The position numbers were made by a program, and so were the translations under genes. A DNA stretch of 48,192 bases from contig OKRB01000072.1 of the NCBI GenBank assembly GCA_900290245.1, positions 25,489 to 73,680 on the forward strand, given 5' to 3'. This stretch comes from Candidatus Sulfuritelmatomonas gaucii. Its GTDB lineage: Bacteria > Acidobacteriota > Terriglobia > Terriglobales > Acidobacteriaceae. The notes beneath the pieces are model-generated. The model was given only the letters and a program-made list of their open reading frames with translations, was not told where the DNA came from and searched no databases. Positions within the stretch are counted from its first letter, which is position 1, and every line of letters starts with the position of its first letter. Shown piece by piece: positions 24,694-34,946 of this stretch.

Positions 24694-25209
24694 TTATTGT
24701 CGATCCGTGGCCATGTAGACCGCAACCGCGCCAAGCAGCAGGAGCGTGGCGATGGTTGGGAACACCACCAGCAGACCCCAGCTTGGATCGATCGCTCCGG
24801 TTGCGCGAAATTCATCCCAATGGGCTACGGCTGATTGCGGAAGCTGCTGGAGCCAGGTGCGCCATGCATCGCTCCGCAGCGCCTCAAAGACGAGGAAGCC
24901 TACGCCGACGACGAGGGTGAATGCGAGCGCGAAGATTTGCGCGCCGAGAATCGGTCGAGTGAGGCGTTCGACGGCGACATTGCGGCGGCGCAACTGCGCG
25001 CGCCACCACAGGACGCCTGCGGGACCCGGCCGGGCCGCGGCGATCGTGGCTGTTCGCGCGCGTTGGAAGGCGTCGGCCACTAATGCCAGATCGCCGCACG
25101 CGCGGCATGTGGCGACATGGGCGCGGAGTTCCGACGACGCGCCAGCCGGCCATTGGCCGTGCGCGACCAGTGCGCGCACTTCAATTTCATAGGCGCAGGG
25201 CGTCAGCAT
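24694..25209 (-). CDS. zinc-type anti-sigma factor, membrane-bound
   Basis: The 171-residue protein has an N-terminal anti-sigma domain with H-x3-C-x2-C (HVATCRACG), the ZAS zinc site; an additional cysteine is in MLTPCAYEIE. Two membrane segments follow (ILGAQIFALAFTLVVGVGFL and WGLLVVFPTIATLLLLGAVA) with a loop between them. Its ATG overlaps the stop of the sigma factor gene (TGATG), so they are translationally coupled and it should bind and hold that sigma factor at the membrane. The signal releasing it is unknown. The start at 25209 is fixed by the overlap and the ZAS position; longer versions would lie inside the sigma gene. Confidence 0.85.
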   Translation of the reverse strand: MLTPCAYEIEVRALVAHGQWPAGASSELRAHVATCRACGDLALVADAFQRARTATIAAARPGPAGVLWWRAQLRRRNVAVERLTRPILGAQIFALAFTLVVGVGFLVFEALRSDAWRTWLQQLPQSAVAHWDEFRATGAIDPSWGLLVVFPTIATLLLLGAVAVYMATDRQ

Positions 25210-25832
25210 CACGATTCCCTCCCTATGGGTGCTGCCTGCGCGCGGAGGAGGGCTGCGATCTTGCGACGCGCGCGAAACAGAAGCAGGCGAATGCTTGCCG
25301 CGGCGAGCCCGGTGACCGCAGCAATCTCGCGATGCGAGTAGCCTTCGGCGTGGGCCAGCCAAAGCAACTGGCGCTCGCGCGGCCTCATCTGGCGCAGAGC
25401 GGGGCCGAGCATGATCTGCGAGTCCGATTGCTCTGCGCTGTCGCGTGCGGCGAAAAACTCCTCGGGAATCTCTTCGATCGATGTCGCGCGCGGGCGGCGC
25501 CAGTGGTCGCGGAGTAAGTTGGTGGCGATGCGAAAGAGGTAGAGCCGGGCTGCGGCTTCACCATCGGATTCCAAAGATGGGGCGTTGGCCGCGCAGAGGA
25601 AGCGGACGTAGCTCTCCTGCATGAGATCTTCGGCCAACGCGGGATCGGAGGAGACACGCGCCAGATAGGCCCACAGCGGGCGCGCAGAGCGCTCATAAAA
25701 CGCGGCGAAGGCGTCATTGTCCATGGGCGAGGAACAAGCGCGGTTGGCGGCCGCATCGAGTGCGCCGCCGGCCAGTGCGCCCGGTAGTGCGAATTCCCAG
25801 GACATTCCGAATGGTGTTACGACTGTAGCCAC
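25209..25832 (-). CDS. ECF-type RNA polymerase sigma factor
   Basis: The 207-residue protein has sigma region 2 (AFYERSARPLWAYLARVSSD, AEDLMQESYVRFL, LYLFRIATNLLRDHWRR) and region 4 (LRQMRPRERQLLWLAHAEGY, then a helix-turn-helix HREIAAVTGLAAASIRLLLF) joined by a short linker. The GTG start at 25832 is preceded by GGAGG about ten bases upstream; an ATG at the 37th codon (MDNDAFAAFYE) could be the true start. It overlaps the anti-sigma gene downstream and begins 18 bp after a membrane protein gene, so all are one leftward unit. The promoters it reads are not identified. Confidence 0.9.
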   Translation of the reverse strand: MATVVTPFGMSWEFALPGALAGGALDAAANRACSSPMDNDAFAAFYERSARPLWAYLARVSSDPALAEDLMQESYVRFLCAANAPSLESDGEAAARLYLFRIATNLLRDHWRRPRATSIEEIPEEFFAARDSAEQSDSQIMLGPALRQMRPRERQLLWLAHAEGYSHREIAAVTGLAAASIRLLLFRARRKIAALLRAQAAPIGRES

Positions 25833-25850
25833 TGTCCAGTTCCCTCCGGC

Positions 25851-26834
25851 TCATTGCCTGCCCGTTGGGCCCAGGGACGTGCCAGCGTCATGATCCGCCT
25901 TCTCAGGCATCAATCCCAGACGCTGCGCAATGGCCCAGGTGGCTCCTGCGGAAAGGATAAACCCGATTCCCGGCATGAGGGCCAGCGTTCCAAGCACGGC
26001 CATGGGCGTGGCCATATCAGGGCCCGCATTGCGAAGGAAGTAGAGGCCAATGCCCAGCAGCGTCAGCACCACCCCAACTTGCATCGGAGTGATGACGCGC
26101 GCCACGACATTGGGCATGTGCGGGCCGGCCTGAGGACCCGGCGCATAAGCAGACGCCGAGAGAAATTGTTTGCCTGCCTCTGTTTCCATATATGCGGCCA
26201 ACTCCTGGCTTGAGCTGAATTTGTCGATCAGGCGGGAATGAATCTCGCTTTGCTGTTTGAATGCGCGGTTCCAGCGGCTGCTTTGAATAAAAAGGTAGAT
26301 GATCCAGACAATAGCGACGAGGAAACAGGGAAACAAGATGATGGGAGTGACCCTGTTCATCACCTCGCCCGTGTTCGACTGCCGGTACGGATCCTGGGGG
26401 ACAAGATCGGGCCAGACGGCCCGCTCCAATGCTTGATCGCGATGGCCTCCCCGCTGGTCCAGGCGGCTGAAGAGGTAGAACTCGGGGTTTTTCGCGATAT
26501 CTGGATGGCTGACCATGAACTGTGCCAGCTCGGGATTATTGCGGGCGACATAGTCCTGGTCGGACAGGAGCGACGGATCGCGCGCCACAACAGAAGTAAG
26601 GACCGGGCTCAGCCGAAGCAACTTGAGGAACTGCGTCTGCGTTTCAGCGACGTCCTGTTCGCTGGGCGGCTGCATGGCCGGCGACTGATTCTGTGCCTGA
26701 TGCTGCACCTGGCGTCTCGCCTGGGCCGCGCTGTCCGGGGCAGACCCGGTCTGGGCCACGGCCACGGCGCACGACAAAACAATCGCTGCGGTGGCAAATA
26801 GGTTACTTAAGGAAGAGCATTGACGGGCGTTCAT
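25851..26834 (-). CDS. membrane protein upstream of ECF sigma factor
   Basis: The 327-residue protein has a signal peptide (FATAAIVLSCAVAVAQT), a Gln/Ser/Ala-rich stretch, a soluble region with FLKLLRLSPVLTSVVARDPS and NPELAQFMVSHPDIAKNPEF, then three membrane segments (IILFPCFLVAIVWIIYLFIQ; VGVVLTLLGIGLYFL; and the pair TPMAVLGTLALMPGIGFILS). Between the first two lies a cytoplasmic or periplasmic stretch HSRLIDKFSSSQELAAYMET. I do not recognise a named domain. GAGGA supports the start. Its place at the head of a sigma/anti-sigma unit suggests a sensory or target role, which is inference. Confidence 0.7.
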   Translation of the reverse strand: MNARQCSSLSNLFATAAIVLSCAVAVAQTGSAPDSAAQARRQVQHQAQNQSPAMQPPSEQDVAETQTQFLKLLRLSPVLTSVVARDPSLLSDQDYVARNNPELAQFMVSHPDIAKNPEFYLFSRLDQRGGHRDQALERAVWPDLVPQDPYRQSNTGEVMNRVTPIILFPCFLVAIVWIIYLFIQSSRWNRAFKQQSEIHSRLIDKFSSSQELAAYMETEAGKQFLSASAYAPGPQAGPHMPNVVARVITPMQVGVVLTLLGIGLYFLRNAGPDMATPMAVLGTLALMPGIGFILSAGATWAIAQRLGLMPEKADHDAGTSLGPTGRQ

Positions 26835-27059
26835 TTTTTAGATCCTCACTTCGAAAGTGCCTGGGACGTGTCTGCACATAGAACGCATGGACGAGGGGTT
26901 TGGTTAACAGGTTATGGGACTGCGCGCACGGGGAGTGAATGCGCCGGGGGTTTAGAATCGAAGAGGCTGCGGGGAATATCTTTCGCATCAAAATTTGATG
27001 ACCCGCACGCATCGGACCGCTAAAAAGGCCGGTGTGGCGGGTGTTTGTGTGAGACCAGG

Positions 27060-28382
27060 ATGGCAATGCGAGCGAAAACGGCTGTGGTGCTGGGTGCCCA
27101 GTGGGGCGACGAAGGCAAGGGAAAGATAGTCGACGTGCTGAGCGAGCGGTTTTCTGCCGTGGCGCGTTATGCCGGCGGACATAACGCCGGGCACACGGTC
27201 ATTATTGGCGACCATAAGTTTGTGTTGCAGCTCATTCCTTGCGGCGTGCTTCGGCCGGGATGCAAGGGGGTGATCGGGAACGGCGTGGTGCTGGACCCGA
27301 TTTACTTTCTGGATGAGGTTGCCCGGCTGCGCAAGACGGGGCTGGCCTTCGACGGACGGCTTTTTGTATCGGACCGGGCCCAGGTGATCCTGCCCTTTCA
27401 CCGCATGATCGAGCTGGCGGCGGAGACAGCGCCGGGGCGGAAGAAGATCGGAACCACGAGCAAGGGAATCGGTCCGGCATACGAAGACAAGATGGCGCGG
27501 AGCGGGCTGCGTATCGTGGATCTGCTGCACACCCAGCTGCTGAAGACACACATTGAAGCTGCCTGCGAAGAGAAGAACGCAATTGCGCATGCTCTGTTCG
27601 GTACCGAACCGCTGGACCCCGCAAAGATGTATGACGAGTACGCAGCGGCAGCGGAACAGGTGCGGCCGTTTGTCACCGATACTGGCCGCCTGCTCAACGG
27701 GATCCTAGCCAAAGGCGGCAGCGTGATGTTTGAGGGCGCGCAGGGAACCATGCTCGACATTGACCACGGCACCTATCCCTTTGTGACGTCCTCGTCAGCG
27801 ACTGCGGGCGGCGCGTCGACCGGAACGGGTGTTGGTCCGACGGCGATCGGAACGGTGATCTCGGTGACCAAGGCTTATGTGACCCGCGTAGGCGGGGGGC
27901 CGTTCCCAACCGAGATTCACGATGCTCCAGGCGACGTGTTGCGCGAGCGCGGTCACGAGTACGGTGCCGTTACCGGCAGGCCGCGACGTTGCGGCTGGCT
28001 CGATATTCCGCTGCTCCGCTATTCAAACCAAGTGAACGGGGCGGAATGGCTGGTGGTCACCAAGCTGGACGTTCTGGACGTGCTGGCGGAGATTCCGGTG
28101 TGCATCGGCTACGAGCTCGGCGGAAAGGTAACGGACGAGATTCCGGCGGATGTGCGCGGGCTTGAGGCCATCAAACCCCGCTACACCACGCTGAAAGGCT
28201 GGCAGCAGCCAACGGAAGGGATCACCGAGTTCGACAAGCTGCCGCAGGCCGCGCGCGAATATCTTGCCTTCCAGGAGCGAGAGAGCGGCGCACAAATTGG
28301 CATGATCTCGACAGGTCCCGAGCGCGACCAGGTGATTGTGTTGCCGAAGTTCGCCGAGGCGCTCGACGCCATCCACGCATAG
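27060..28382 (+). CDS. purA: adenylosuccinate synthase
   Basis: The 440-residue enzyme makes adenylosuccinate from IMP, aspartate and GTP, the first committed step to AMP. Family motifs are VVLGAQWGDEGKGKIVD (P-loop), RYAGGHNAGHTV, IGTTSKGIGPAYEDKMAR, VMFEGAQGTMLDIDHGTYPF, GGGPFPTE and GRPRRCGWLD. The ATG at 27060 is preferred over a GTG at 27045 since a GAGACCAGG site precedes it directly; an ATG two codons later is also possible. It is divergent from the sigma-factor operon, and other purine genes are not nearby. Confidence 0.97.
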   Translation: MAMRAKTAVVLGAQWGDEGKGKIVDVLSERFSAVARYAGGHNAGHTVIIGDHKFVLQLIPCGVLRPGCKGVIGNGVVLDPIYFLDEVARLRKTGLAFDGRLFVSDRAQVILPFHRMIELAAETAPGRKKIGTTSKGIGPAYEDKMARSGLRIVDLLHTQLLKTHIEAACEEKNAIAHALFGTEPLDPAKMYDEYAAAAEQVRPFVTDTGRLLNGILAKGGSVMFEGAQGTMLDIDHGTYPFVTSSSATAGGASTGTGVGPTAIGTVISVTKAYVTRVGGGPFPTEIHDAPGDVLRERGHEYGAVTGRPRRCGWLDIPLLRYSNQVNGAEWLVVTKLDVLDVLAEIPVCIGYELGGKVTDEIPADVRGLEAIKPRYTTLKGWQQPTEGITEFDKLPQAAREYLAFQERESGAQIGMISTGPERDQVIVLPKFAEALDAIHA

Positions 28383-28501
28383 ACCCGCATAGAAAATCGC
28401 GGCTGCTCCCGTTGGCGCGTGGTTTGCGTCGAACGGGCGGGCTGCATGACCGGAAAGTTCCAGACCGAAAAGTACTTCGGAAACCATGCCGAGGGACTTT
28501 T

Positions 28502-29089
28502 ATGCGAATTCCATTTGACCAGCGCACCATTCCAGGGCTAAGTTGTACGCGTATGCCGGGTTCTGCAACCGTTGTCCTGAGCCCCATCGGCAGCCGCCGG
28601 CTGAATGCCGGATTGGCGATGGCTGCGGCTCTCACGTGGGTGGTGTGCGCGTTTCCGGCCGCCGCAAAGCCGCTGCCGCAGAAGCACGAGACGCGTCATG
28701 AAATCGACCAGCTTGAAGATGAGTGGCGCAACGCCCTTCTCACTTCCAACACCAAGGAGCTGGACTCCCTGCTGGCCGACGATTACATGGCGATTACCGC
28801 CTTCGGAACGCTGAAAACGAAAGAAGACGAACTCAACGGGCTTCGCACCGGCCGCGTGCATTTCAGCGCACTCGATTTTACAGACCGTAAAGTGCGATTC
28901 TACGGAACCACCGCGATCGTCACGTCGTTGGCCAACGTGCAGGCCACCACCGCCGACGGCTCGGTGAACGGCAGCTACCGATACACCCGGGTTTACGCAC
29001 GCGACCCCCAGGGGAACTGGAAGATCGTCAGCTTCGAGGCGAGCCGGGTCCGCGAGCTGGGGCCCCACAAGCGAAACGAGATCCATTGA
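28502..29089 (+). CDS. secreted NTF2-like (DUF4440/SnoaL-type) protein
   Basis: The 195-residue product has a hydrophobic export signal (LNAGLAMAAALTWVVCAFPAAA) after a roughly 33-residue N-terminal lead. The mature part is a compact alpha+beta cone: helix EIDQLEDEWRNALLTSNTKELDSLL, ADDYMAITAFG, strands VRFYGTTAIVTSLANVQ, GSYRYTRVYARDPQGNWKIV and SFEASRV. That order is diagnostic of the NTF2-like superfamily. The ATG at 28502 has GAGGGA upstream. A later ATG at 28553 would give a more ordinary signal peptide. No catalytic residues are conserved enough to name a substrate. Confidence 0.8.
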   Translation: MRIPFDQRTIPGLSCTRMPGSATVVLSPIGSRRLNAGLAMAAALTWVVCAFPAAAKPLPQKHETRHEIDQLEDEWRNALLTSNTKELDSLLADDYMAITAFGTLKTKEDELNGLRTGRVHFSALDFTDRKVRFYGTTAIVTSLANVQATTADGSVNGSYRYTRVYARDPQGNWKIVSFEASRVRELGPHKRNEIH

Positions 29090-29202
29090 AAGGCACCGCT
29101 TCCCACTCGATACAAGTTAAAGATATTAAATGACATAGCATCTTCCAGGTTCCCCGGCTGAGTGCGGGGAAAAGGGCCGATCATGCCCGAACGCTGCCGG
29201 CC

Positions 29203-29231
29203 TTGAAAAGAACAGGCCTCCGGGGTACACT
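29203..29231 (+). promoter_or_regulatory. suf operon promoter
   Basis: TTGAAA (29203-29208) and TACACT (29226-29231) are separated by 17 bases, a good sigma-70-type pair. A 27-bp palindrome begins 6 bases downstream, at the expected start of transcription. The resulting leader before sufB would be about 155-160 nt. Confidence 0.6.
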
Positions 29232-29237
29232 AAATCT

Positions 29238-29264
29238 AATATAGGACTAAAAAAGTCCTATATT
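29238..29264 (+). promoter_or_regulatory. IscR/Rrf2-type operator before sufB
   Basis: AATATAGGACT (29238-29248) and AGTCCTATATT (29254-29264) are perfect inverted copies around AAAAA. The order ATA, then GACT, an A/T spacer, AGTC and TAT is that of type 1 sites bound by the Fe-S-containing regulator IscR and its Rrf2 relatives. Bound protein would cover the transcription start and repress suf when clusters are plentiful. No Rrf2 gene is in the window. Confidence 0.7.
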
Positions 29265-29396
29265 GCGGGATTGCGGTTGGGGCGCTTTCCATCCCCTCCC
29301 GCGGAGCGGTTCGCCGCTATCAGCGTCACGGGAGGTCCCGAAGTGATGGCTCAGCCGTCGTAGGACCGGTTCCGGGGCCAATCCCGTGGAGGGTAA

Positions 29397-30854
29397 ATGA
29401 GTTCGAGTGTCGATACAATTCGCGACCTTGCGTTGCAGGACTACAAGTGGGGCTTCGTCACCGACGTCGAGGAAGATCGTGTACCCAAGGGCTTGAATGA
29501 GGACATTGTCCGCCTGATTTCGGCACGCAAGGGCGAGCCGGAGTTCATGCTCGAGTGGCGTCTGAACGCGTTGCGCCACTGGTTCAAGATGGAACGGGAA
29601 AAGGGCGAACCCAAGTGGGCCAATATTACCTTCGGCCCCATCGACTATCAGGACATCGTGTACTACTCGGCGCCGAAGCAAAAGCCGAGGCTCGAGAATC
29701 TTGAAGCCGTGGATCCCGAGATCCTGCGCACCTATGAAAAGCTGGGCATTCCTCTTGAAGAGCAGAAGCTGCTGGCCGGCGTAGCCGTGGACGCGGTGTT
29801 CGACAGCGTTTCAGTGGCAACCACCTTCAAGGGCAAGCTGGCGGAGATGGGCGTGATCTTCTGCTCGTTCTCCGAGGCGGTCAAGAACCATCCCGACCTG
29901 GTGAAGAAGTACCTGGGCTCGGTGGTGCCGCATACCGACAATTTCTTTGCCGCGCTGAATGCCGCAGTGTTCACTGACGGATCGTTTGTGTACGTGCCCA
30001 AGGGTGTGCGCTGCCCGATGGAGCTGTCGACTTACTTCCGCATCAACGCGGCGGAAACCGGCCAGTTCGAACGGACGCTGATTATTGCCGACGAAGGCTC
30101 GTACGTGAGTTATTTGGAGGGCTGCACAGCGCCGATTCGGGACACGAATCAGTTGCACGCAGCCGTGGTGGAGTTGATCGCACTCGACAATGCCACCATC
30201 AAGTATTCGACGGTGCAGAACTGGTACCCCGGCGACAAAGAAGGGCGCGGCGGAATATACAACTTCGTGACCAAGCGCGGAAAGTGCCTAGGCAAGAATT
30301 CGAAAATCTCGTGGACGCAGGTGGAGACGGGGTCGGCGATTACCTGGAAGTACCCGGGCTGCATCCTGCAAGGGGACAACTCCGTGGGCGAGTTTTACTC
30401 CGTGGCGCTGACCAACAACCGCCAGCAGGCCGACACGGGCACGAAGATGATCCACATCGGAAAGAACACGCGGTCGACCATCGTGTCGAAGGGAATTTCG
30501 GCGGGCCGCGGGCAGAATACCTACCGCGGACTGGTGAAGATCCTGAAAGGTGCGACCGGGGCGCGCAACTACACGCAGTGCGACTCGCTGCTGATCGGCG
30601 ATCGCTGCGGCGCGCACACGTTCCCTTATATTGATGTACGGAATTCGACGGCCAAGATGGAACACGAGGCATCAACTTCGAAGATCGGCGAAAACCAGCT
30701 GTTCTATCTGCGCCAGCGCGGATTGAAGACCGAAGATGCGGTTTCAATGATCGTGAACGGATTCTGCAAGACGGTGTTCAAAGAGCTGCCGATGGAGTTT
30801 GCAGTGGAAGCGCAGAAATTGCTGGGCGTGAGCCTGGAAGGCAGCGTTGGATAA
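29397..30854 (+). CDS. sufB: Fe-S cluster assembly scaffold SufB
   Basis: The 485-residue protein is SufB, the scaffold subunit of the SufBCD complex. It starts with the family N-terminal helices ([19 protein letters not shown] and [15 protein letters not shown]). Further segments are [110 protein letters not shown] and [20 protein letters not shown]. Those include the conserved cysteines and the Glu/His region where clusters assemble. GGAGGG supports the start. It heads a rightward operon with sufC, sufD, sufS, sufU and sufT. Confidence 0.98.
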   Translation: MSSSVDTIRDLALQDYKWGFVTDVEEDRVPKGLNEDIVRLISARKGEPEFMLEWRLNALRHWFKMEREKGEPKWANITFGPIDYQDIVYYSAPKQKPRLENLEAVDPEILRTYEKLGIPLEEQKLLAGVAVDAVFDSVSVATTFKGKLAEMGVIFCSFSEAVKNHPDLVKKYLGSVVPHTDNFFAALNAAVFTDGSFVYVPKGVRCPMELSTYFRINAAETGQFERTLIIADEGSYVSYLEGCTAPIRDTNQLHAAVVELIALDNATIKYSTVQNWYPGDKEGRGGIYNFVTKRGKCLGKNSKISWTQVETGSAITWKYPGCILQGDNSVGEFYSVALTNNRQQADTGTKMIHIGKNTRSTIVSKGISAGRGQNTYRGLVKILKGATGARNYTQCDSLLIGDRCGAHTFPYIDVRNSTAKMEHEASTSKIGENQLFYLRQRGLKTEDAVSMIVNGFCKTVFKELPMEFAVEAQKLLGVSLEGSVG

Positions 30855-30907
30855 GACAGGGATCAGAAAGAGCGCGGGCCTGGAGGTCCGCGCGACAGCT
30901 GGTTCAC

Positions 30908-30940
30908 CACCCCAAGAAACAAAGGCCGTTTCTTGGGGAC
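30908..30940. repeat. 11-bp perfect hairpin between sufB and sufC, copy E
   Basis: CCCCAAGAAAC (30910-30920) and GTTTCTTGGGG (30928-30938) pair exactly around AAAGGCC. The following CTTGGGGACCC resembles copy D (TTGGGGACCC). It lies in the 124-bp gap between sufB and sufC and would be transcribed, so it could set relative amounts of the two parts of the message. Confidence 0.6.
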
Positions 30941-30978
30941 CCCGGGCGACCGGCGCTACATGGAGAGAGAGGAAGCGA

Positions 30979-31743
30979 ATGGCTTTGTTGGAGATTGAAG
31001 ATCTGCACGCCTCGGTGGATGGTCACGAGATCCTGAAGGGCGTGAACCTGACGATGAATGCGGGCGAAGTGCATTCCATCATGGGCCCGAACGGCTCGGG
31101 CAAGAGTACGCTGGCGCAGGTGCTGGCGCGGCGCGAGACCTATGAAGTCACCCGGGGCAAGGTCCTGTTTGATGGTAAAGATCTGCTGGAGATGAAGCCC
31201 GAGGACGCAGCCTGCCAGGGCGTGTTCATGGCGTTCCAGTATCCGGTGGAGATTCCCGGCATCGGCAACGCATATTTTCTTCGCTCAGCAATGAACGCGG
31301 TCAGGAAATACCACGGCCAGGACGAGCTGGACGCGATGGATTTTCTACCGCTCTATAAGGAGCGCTTGAAGTTGCTGGAGATGGACGAGAAGCTGATGAA
31401 CCGTTCAGTGAACGAGGGCTTCAGCGGCGGCGAAAAGAAGCGCAACGAAATCCTGCAGCTGGCAATGCTCGAGCCGAAGCTGGCGATTCTGGACGAGACG
31501 GACTCCGGACTGGATATCGATGCGTTGCGGATTGTTGCGCAGGGCGTGAACGCGATGCGCAGCCCGGAGCGGGGGTTCCTGGTGATTACGCATTATCAAC
31601 GTCTGCTCGATTACATCACTACGGATTTCGTGCACGTTCTGGTGGATGGAAAGATCGCGCGCTCGGGCGGGCCGGAGCTGGCATTGGAATTGGAAGAAAA
31701 GGGCTACGGCTGGGCCGAAACAGAGGCTGGCATATCTGCGTAA
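30979..31743 (+). CDS. sufC: Fe-S cluster assembly ATPase SufC
   Basis: The 254-residue ATPase drives shape changes of the SufBCD complex. It shows the Walker A site (IMGPNGSGKSTLAQVL), the SufC-specific Q-loop (FMAFQYPVEIPGI), the ABC signature in NEGFSGGEKKRNEILQL, the Walker B site (LAILDETDSGLDIDALR) and the switch histidine in VITHYQRLLDYI. The start at 30979 has AGAGGA upstream; the longer frame from 30847 reads through the intergenic hairpin and is rejected. It lies 124 bp after sufB and is followed by sufD. Confidence 0.98.
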   Translation: MALLEIEDLHASVDGHEILKGVNLTMNAGEVHSIMGPNGSGKSTLAQVLARRETYEVTRGKVLFDGKDLLEMKPEDAACQGVFMAFQYPVEIPGIGNAYFLRSAMNAVRKYHGQDELDAMDFLPLYKERLKLLEMDEKLMNRSVNEGFSGGEKKRNEILQLAMLEPKLAILDETDSGLDIDALRIVAQGVNAMRSPERGFLVITHYQRLLDYITTDFVHVLVDGKIARSGGPELALELEEKGYGWAETEAGISA

Positions 31744-31771
31744 TTAAGTGTGAATCTCCGGCGTGACGACG

Positions 31772-33219
31772 ATGTCAACAGAAGGTGGAAGCGAGAGATC
31801 GATGGTAAAGGCGACTGAGCGGCTGGGAAATTATCTGACAGCGTACGGCGAGGTGCTGGCGCAGGGAGAGAAGCGCGAGCCGGTGTGGCTGCGTCAACTG
31901 CGCGAAGACGCGTGGAGCCGTTTTGACGCGAAGGGATTTCCCACCACACACGACGAGGACTGGCGGTTCACGAATATCGCGGCCCTGGCGCGGATGCCGT
32001 TCAGGCGCGCGCCGCAAGGCAATGCCGGACTGACGGCGAAGGACCTCGAACGATTTCGGTTCGCGGGTGCAGCGTGCCAGATGGTCTTCGTCAATGGGCG
32101 ATTCGCGCCGACACTTTCGGAGTTGGGGAACCTTCCCAAAGGTCTGGAGGTTTGTCCGTTAGCGCGGGCGCTCGATTGCGGCGCTGGGGGCTGGGCCCCT
32201 GAAGGATGCGCTCCGGAGGGAATCGAGCAGCATCTTGGGCGCTATGCCGATGTTCGCCGTGATGTATTCGCGGCGTTGAACACCGCCTTGTGGGAGGATG
32301 GCGCGTACCTGCGCTTCCGGAGGGGGGCCATCATCGAGCAGCCTGTCCATTTGCTGTATGTTTCGGCGGGAGCGGGCAGCGAGATCATGACGCATCCCCG
32401 TAACCTGGTTGTGGCGGAAGAGGCGAGCCAGGTTGCCGTGGTTGAAGACTACGTTTCGATCGGAGACGAAGCGGCCTTCTCCAACGCGGTAACGGAACTG
32501 GCGGCCGGGCAGAATGCAGTGGTTTCGCATTACCTGATCGAGCGCGAGAATTTTGCCGCAACCAACGTTTCAACGCTTCGCGTGGAGCAGGCGAGGGGAA
32601 CGAATATCGCTTCCCACTCAATCCTGCTTGGCGGCGGGCTGGTACGCAACAACGTGCATCCCGTGCTTGCCGGAGAAGGCGCCGAGTGCCTGATCAACGG
32701 CTTGTTTGTGGGCGCGGGACGCCAGCACCTGGACAACTACATGATGGTGGAACACGCGCAGCCGCAGGGCGGCAGCCGCCAGTTCTATAACGGCATTCTT
32801 ACGGATTCTGCACGCGGTGTGTTTCATGGTCGGATCATTGTGCACAAGGATGCGCAGAAGACCGACGCCAAGCAGACGAATCGGAACCTGCTGCTGTCAG
32901 ACAATGCGCGCATCGATACCAAGCCGCAGCTGGAGATCCACGCCGACGACGTGAAGTGTACGCATGGCGCCACGATCGGGCAGATTGAAGAAGAGCAGCT
33001 TTTCTACCTGCGCGCACGCGGGCTCGACGAGAAATCAGCGCGGAACTTGTTGCTCTACGCGTTTGCCGCAGAGTGCCTGGACCGCATGAAGGAGCCTGCG
33101 GCGCGAGAGTTTGCGGAGAACCTGATTCGCGCACGGCTGGCTGATCTCTCGAGGGGCGCGGTCGCTGCCACGGCGATCGAAGCAGCCGAAGAAAATGTGC
33201 AGAGCTGGGAGGAAGTGGG

Positions 33220-33223
<4 letters not shown>
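31772..33223 (+). CDS. sufD: Fe-S cluster assembly protein SufD
   Basis: The 483-residue protein is the SufB paralogue in the SufBCD complex. N-terminal landmarks are PVWLRQLREDAWSRF and GFPTTHDEDWRFTNI. The central beta-helix includes IVEDY-type strands (QVAVVEDYVSIGDEA) and the C-terminal part has GVFHGRIIVHKDAQKTDAKQ, NLLLSDNARIDTKPQLEI and DDVKCTHGATIGQIEEEQLF with the conserved cysteine and histidine at the SufB interface. The start is not certain: a GTG at 31763 or an ATG at 31802 are alternatives, and no strong ribosome binding site marks any of them. Its stop overlaps the ATG of sufS. Confidence 0.96.
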
Positions 33224-34472
<1,249 letters not shown>

Positions 34473-34476
<4 letters not shown>

Positions 34477-34931
34477 CGGACGATCTGGGCCAGCTTTATC
34501 AGGAAGTGATTCTGGAGCACAGCAAGGCGCCGCGCAATTATCGCAAGCCGGAAAGCGCAAACCGCGAGGCAGAGGGATACAACCCGTTATGCGGCGACCG
34601 CTGCACCGTGTTTCTCGACGTCGAAGGCGACGCCATCAAGGATATCGGGTTCCAGGGCTCGGGATGCGCAATTTCACGGGCGTCGGCGTCAATGATGACG
34701 CAAAGCGTGAAAGGAAAAACCAAAGCTGAGGCTGCGCGCCTCTTCGAGGAGTTTCATCGCCTGGTGACGGGCGACGAGAAAGCAATTGCCAGCGCGCAGG
34801 ATCTCGGCAAGCTGGCCGTATTTGCAGGTGTCTCGAAGTTCCCCGCGCGGGTGAAGTGCGCCACGCTGGCGTGGCACACTCTGCAATCGGCGCTCGAAAA
34901 CAAGCATGAGCCTGTTTCGACCGAAGAGTAG
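34473..34931 (+). CDS. sufU: SufU-type sulfur acceptor / scaffold
   Basis: The 152-residue protein is SufU, which accepts sulfur from SufS through a zinc-bound site. Ligands are Cys40, Asp42, Cys65 and Cys129 (PLCGDRC, GSGCAIS, RVKCATLAW), matching the family. The SufU-specific region between Cys65 and Cys129 (about 18 residues longer than in IscU) is present, and the IscU-type LPPVK chaperone motif is absent. It starts at a GTG overlapping the sufS stop. The sufS-sufU pairing is characteristic of SUF systems that lack sufE. Confidence 0.95.
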
Positions 34932-34946
34932 CGCGAGGCATTCCAG

